Notes under the pieces: generated by a model
Told to the model about the DNA's origin: nothing
Database searches by the model: none
The model's input: only the letters and a program-made list of their open reading frames with translations
Shown: piece by piece, positions 9,695 through 11,020 of the stretch
Layout: the number at the start of each line of letters is the position of its first letter
Numbering within the stretch: position 1 is the stretch's first letter
NCBI GenBank assembly: GCA_020024735.1
Contig: JAHHTI010000035.1
Span: forward strand, 1 to 11,020
Length of the DNA stretch: 11,020 nucleotides
Origin: Mycoplasmataceae bacterium
GTDB lineage: Bacteria > Bacillota_I > Bacilli_A > Mycoplasmatales > Mycoplasmoidaceae
Reading direction: 5' to 3'
Translations under genes and position numbers: made by a program

Positions 9695-9700
9695 TATAAT
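9695..9700 (+). promoter_or_regulatory. -10 box for hpt-ftsH
   Basis: TATAAT preceded by TTG. A possible -35, TTAACT at 9671-9676, lies 18 bases upstream and overlaps the terminator arm. A start near 9706-9708 would leave a leader of only about 18-20 bases before the TTG start of hpt. Confidence -1.
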
Positions 9701-9712
9701 ATATAAAATTAG

Positions 9713-9720
9713 AAAGAAGG
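9713..9720 (+). promoter_or_regulatory. Ribosome binding site deciding the TTG start of hpt
   Basis: AAAGAAGG ends five bases before TTG 9726. There is no ATG or GTG in this frame between the binding site and the conserved N-terminal region of the enzyme, so TTG is the only start that yields a full-length protein. Confidence -1.
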
Positions 9721-9725
9721 TTATT

Positions 9726-10295
9726 TTGCCAACTACAAAACAAAAGGTTGATTCACGAATTAAAAAGATCTTAATTAGTGCTAGTGAAATTCAAACTGGT
9801 ATCAAGAAAGCAGCTGCTTGAATTGATAGTAAGTATAAAAACAAAGACCTAGTAATTATTTCCATTTTAAAAGGTTCAGTTCCTTTTGTGGGTCAATTAA
9901 TGACAGCAATTACTGTTGATTACCAAATTGACTTTTTATCTGTGAGTTCTTTTAAGGGCGGGATTAAAGCGGCTACAAACCCAGAAATTCTTTCTAATAT
10001 CAATGTTGATATTACTGACCGTGATGTGTTAATTGTTGAAGATATTGTTGATAGTGGGAAAACCATTGCCCATGTGATGGACTTGTTTGCTAAATCCAAT
10101 CCTAAATCAATTAAACTATTAACTCTATTGGATAAACCTGAAGGACGGGAAGTGGAATTAAAAGTTGATTATGCATGTTTTAGTATTCCAATGTTATTTA
10201 TTGTTGGTTTTGGTTTAGACTATGGTGAATATTTAAGAAACCTTCCTTACATTGCTGAATTAAAAGAAGAAGTTTATTTGAAAAACGAAAAATAA
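9726..10295 (+). CDS. hpt: Hypoxanthine-guanine phosphoribosyltransferase
   Basis: This enzyme transfers the phosphoribosyl group of PRPP to hypoxanthine or guanine, making IMP or GMP in the cytoplasm. Mycoplasmas salvage purines and do not make them from scratch. The 189-residue product has the usual length. Visible family marks are ILKGS (residues 47-51, PRPP pyrophosphate loop), SSFKGG (74-79, the flexible loop, where other members often have SSY), the PRPP-binding signature VLIVEDIVDSGKTI (101-114, with acidic pair E105-D106) and a C-terminal GFGLDYGEYLRNLPYI stretch that closes over the base. Translation starts at TTG 9726, set by AAAGAAGG five bases upstream. A later GTG at 9888 would remove the KGS loop and is rejected. 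One Trp is encoded by TGA at 9819. It is followed 12 bases later by ftsH, most likely on the same transcript. Identification is secure. Confidence -1.
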
Positions 10296-10301
10296 AAGGA
10301 G
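10295..10301 (+). promoter_or_regulatory. ftsH ribosome binding site overlapping the hpt stop
   Basis: AAAGGAG starts on the last base of the hpt TAA and ends six bases before ATG 10308. This strong site and the 12-base gap suggest a joint transcript with possible translational coupling. Confidence -1.
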
Positions 10302-10307
10302 TGTTCT

Positions 10308-11020
10308 ATGAGTTGATTAAGAAAATATTTGTACCGAAAATTTGCTGAAGAAGATGCAATGAACAAAAATACCTATGAAGCTGAATTAGAAAAAAGCAAA
10401 AATACAGTTGCTAAAACTAATAAAGCTGATGGTAGTGAAAAGAAAGGTATTCCACCACAAAGAAAAAAACTTTTAGTTTGAGTCATTATTTTAATGACAG
10501 TGGCTTTAGTTATTGCTATTCCTTTCATTGTCAACGCTTTAAAACCAAAACCAATTAGAATTGATAGTTTTAATTTACAAAACGTTCAAGTTGATGAAAA
10601 GAATAATAAAAAATTTAACAACGTAACAATTAATAAAGAAACTAATCCTAGAAGTATTGATTTTTCTAATGCTTATGCTGAATTTCTAACTTCCAATTCA
10701 TATAAAGTTTATGCTGACTTAAGTGGTAGTAGTGCAGGGTGTTGATTTAGGGTTGATCGTGGAGATAACAATTGAATTTATTTTGCTGGTTATAAATTTG
10801 ATTCTACACTAAGTTCTGATCCTAATGATTCAAATGCAATAAAACTTATACCTAATAATAGTGTAGGTACTAGTACAGATATTACTGATCCAACTAGTCT
10901 AAAAGCTGCTACACAGTTTGGTGGTTCTTTATCTAATGTAATAACTAATGCACAAGTACCGGCTGAAGGTTTTAATTGATTTGCTTTATTATCATTATTA
11001 TTACCAATTATCTTGTTTAT
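10308..11020 (+). CDS. ftsH: FtsH-type ATP-dependent membrane zinc metalloprotease, N-terminal part (3' partial)
   Basis: FtsH is a hexameric membrane AAA+ protease that degrades misassembled membrane proteins and some cytoplasmic ones. Only the first 237 residues are in the window, so the AAA and zinc-protease domains cannot be checked. Visible are a charged cytoplasmic N-terminus (1-53), a first membrane helix (about 54-78, LLVWVIILMTVALVIAIPFI), an extracellular part (about 79-222) and the beginning of a second helix (FNWFALLSLLLPIILF, 222-237), which resembles FtsH transmembrane segment 2. Trp is encoded by TGA. The call rests on this topology and on the conserved order hpt-ftsH. Compared with the usual family layout (a short N-terminal tail and an outer domain of roughly 70-80 residues), both the tail and the outer domain (about 144 residues) are enlarged. 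A different two-helix protein is possible but less likely. Confidence -1.

Overview
This window reads as a Mollicutes (mycoplasma-type) chromosome. The DNA is AT-rich, every gene lies on the plus strand, and all four genes contain TGA codons that only make sense as tryptophan (genetic code 4). The giant gene alone has 11 in-frame TGA against 2 TGG. CGG arginine codons are also used (298, 1813, 3577, 10146), which argues against the Spiroplasma/M. capricolum lineages where CGG is nearly lost. I cannot name the species.

Layout. Positions 1-6708 are the 3' part of one enormous gene whose start lies upstream. It encodes at least 2235 residues, built from about 20 tandem, strongly diverged domains of roughly 100-129 residues. 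It ends in a single transmembrane helix and a short basic tail, as in a very large, filament-like surface protein anchored at its C-terminus. Positions 6709-7337 hold no convincing protein gene. They contain a -10 box, a region whose predicted 5' end can pair with a segment 420 bases downstream, several internal hairpins, a perfect 16-bp palindrome and a textbook rho-independent terminator. I read this as a candidate structured non-coding RNA of about 430-500 nt that I cannot assign to a known family.

Positions 7338-9641 encode a 767-residue, probably cytoplasmic protein of unknown function. It has helical and coiled-coil segments, an internally repeated helix motif, a 43-residue Lys/Glu/Pro tract and a very basic C-terminus. 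Positions 9726-10295 are hpt (hypoxanthine-guanine phosphoribosyltransferase), started from TTG. It is followed after 12 bases by a truncated ftsH (membrane AAA+ protease), of which only the N-terminal membrane region is in the window. The hpt-ftsH pair is a conserved arrangement in Firmicutes and Mollicutes.

Functionally the window joins a surface-exposure module (the giant repeat protein) to housekeeping genes for purine salvage and membrane protein quality control, with one uncharacterised cytoplasmic protein between them. The most unexplained parts are the putative RNA, the giant repeat protein and the 767-residue protein.
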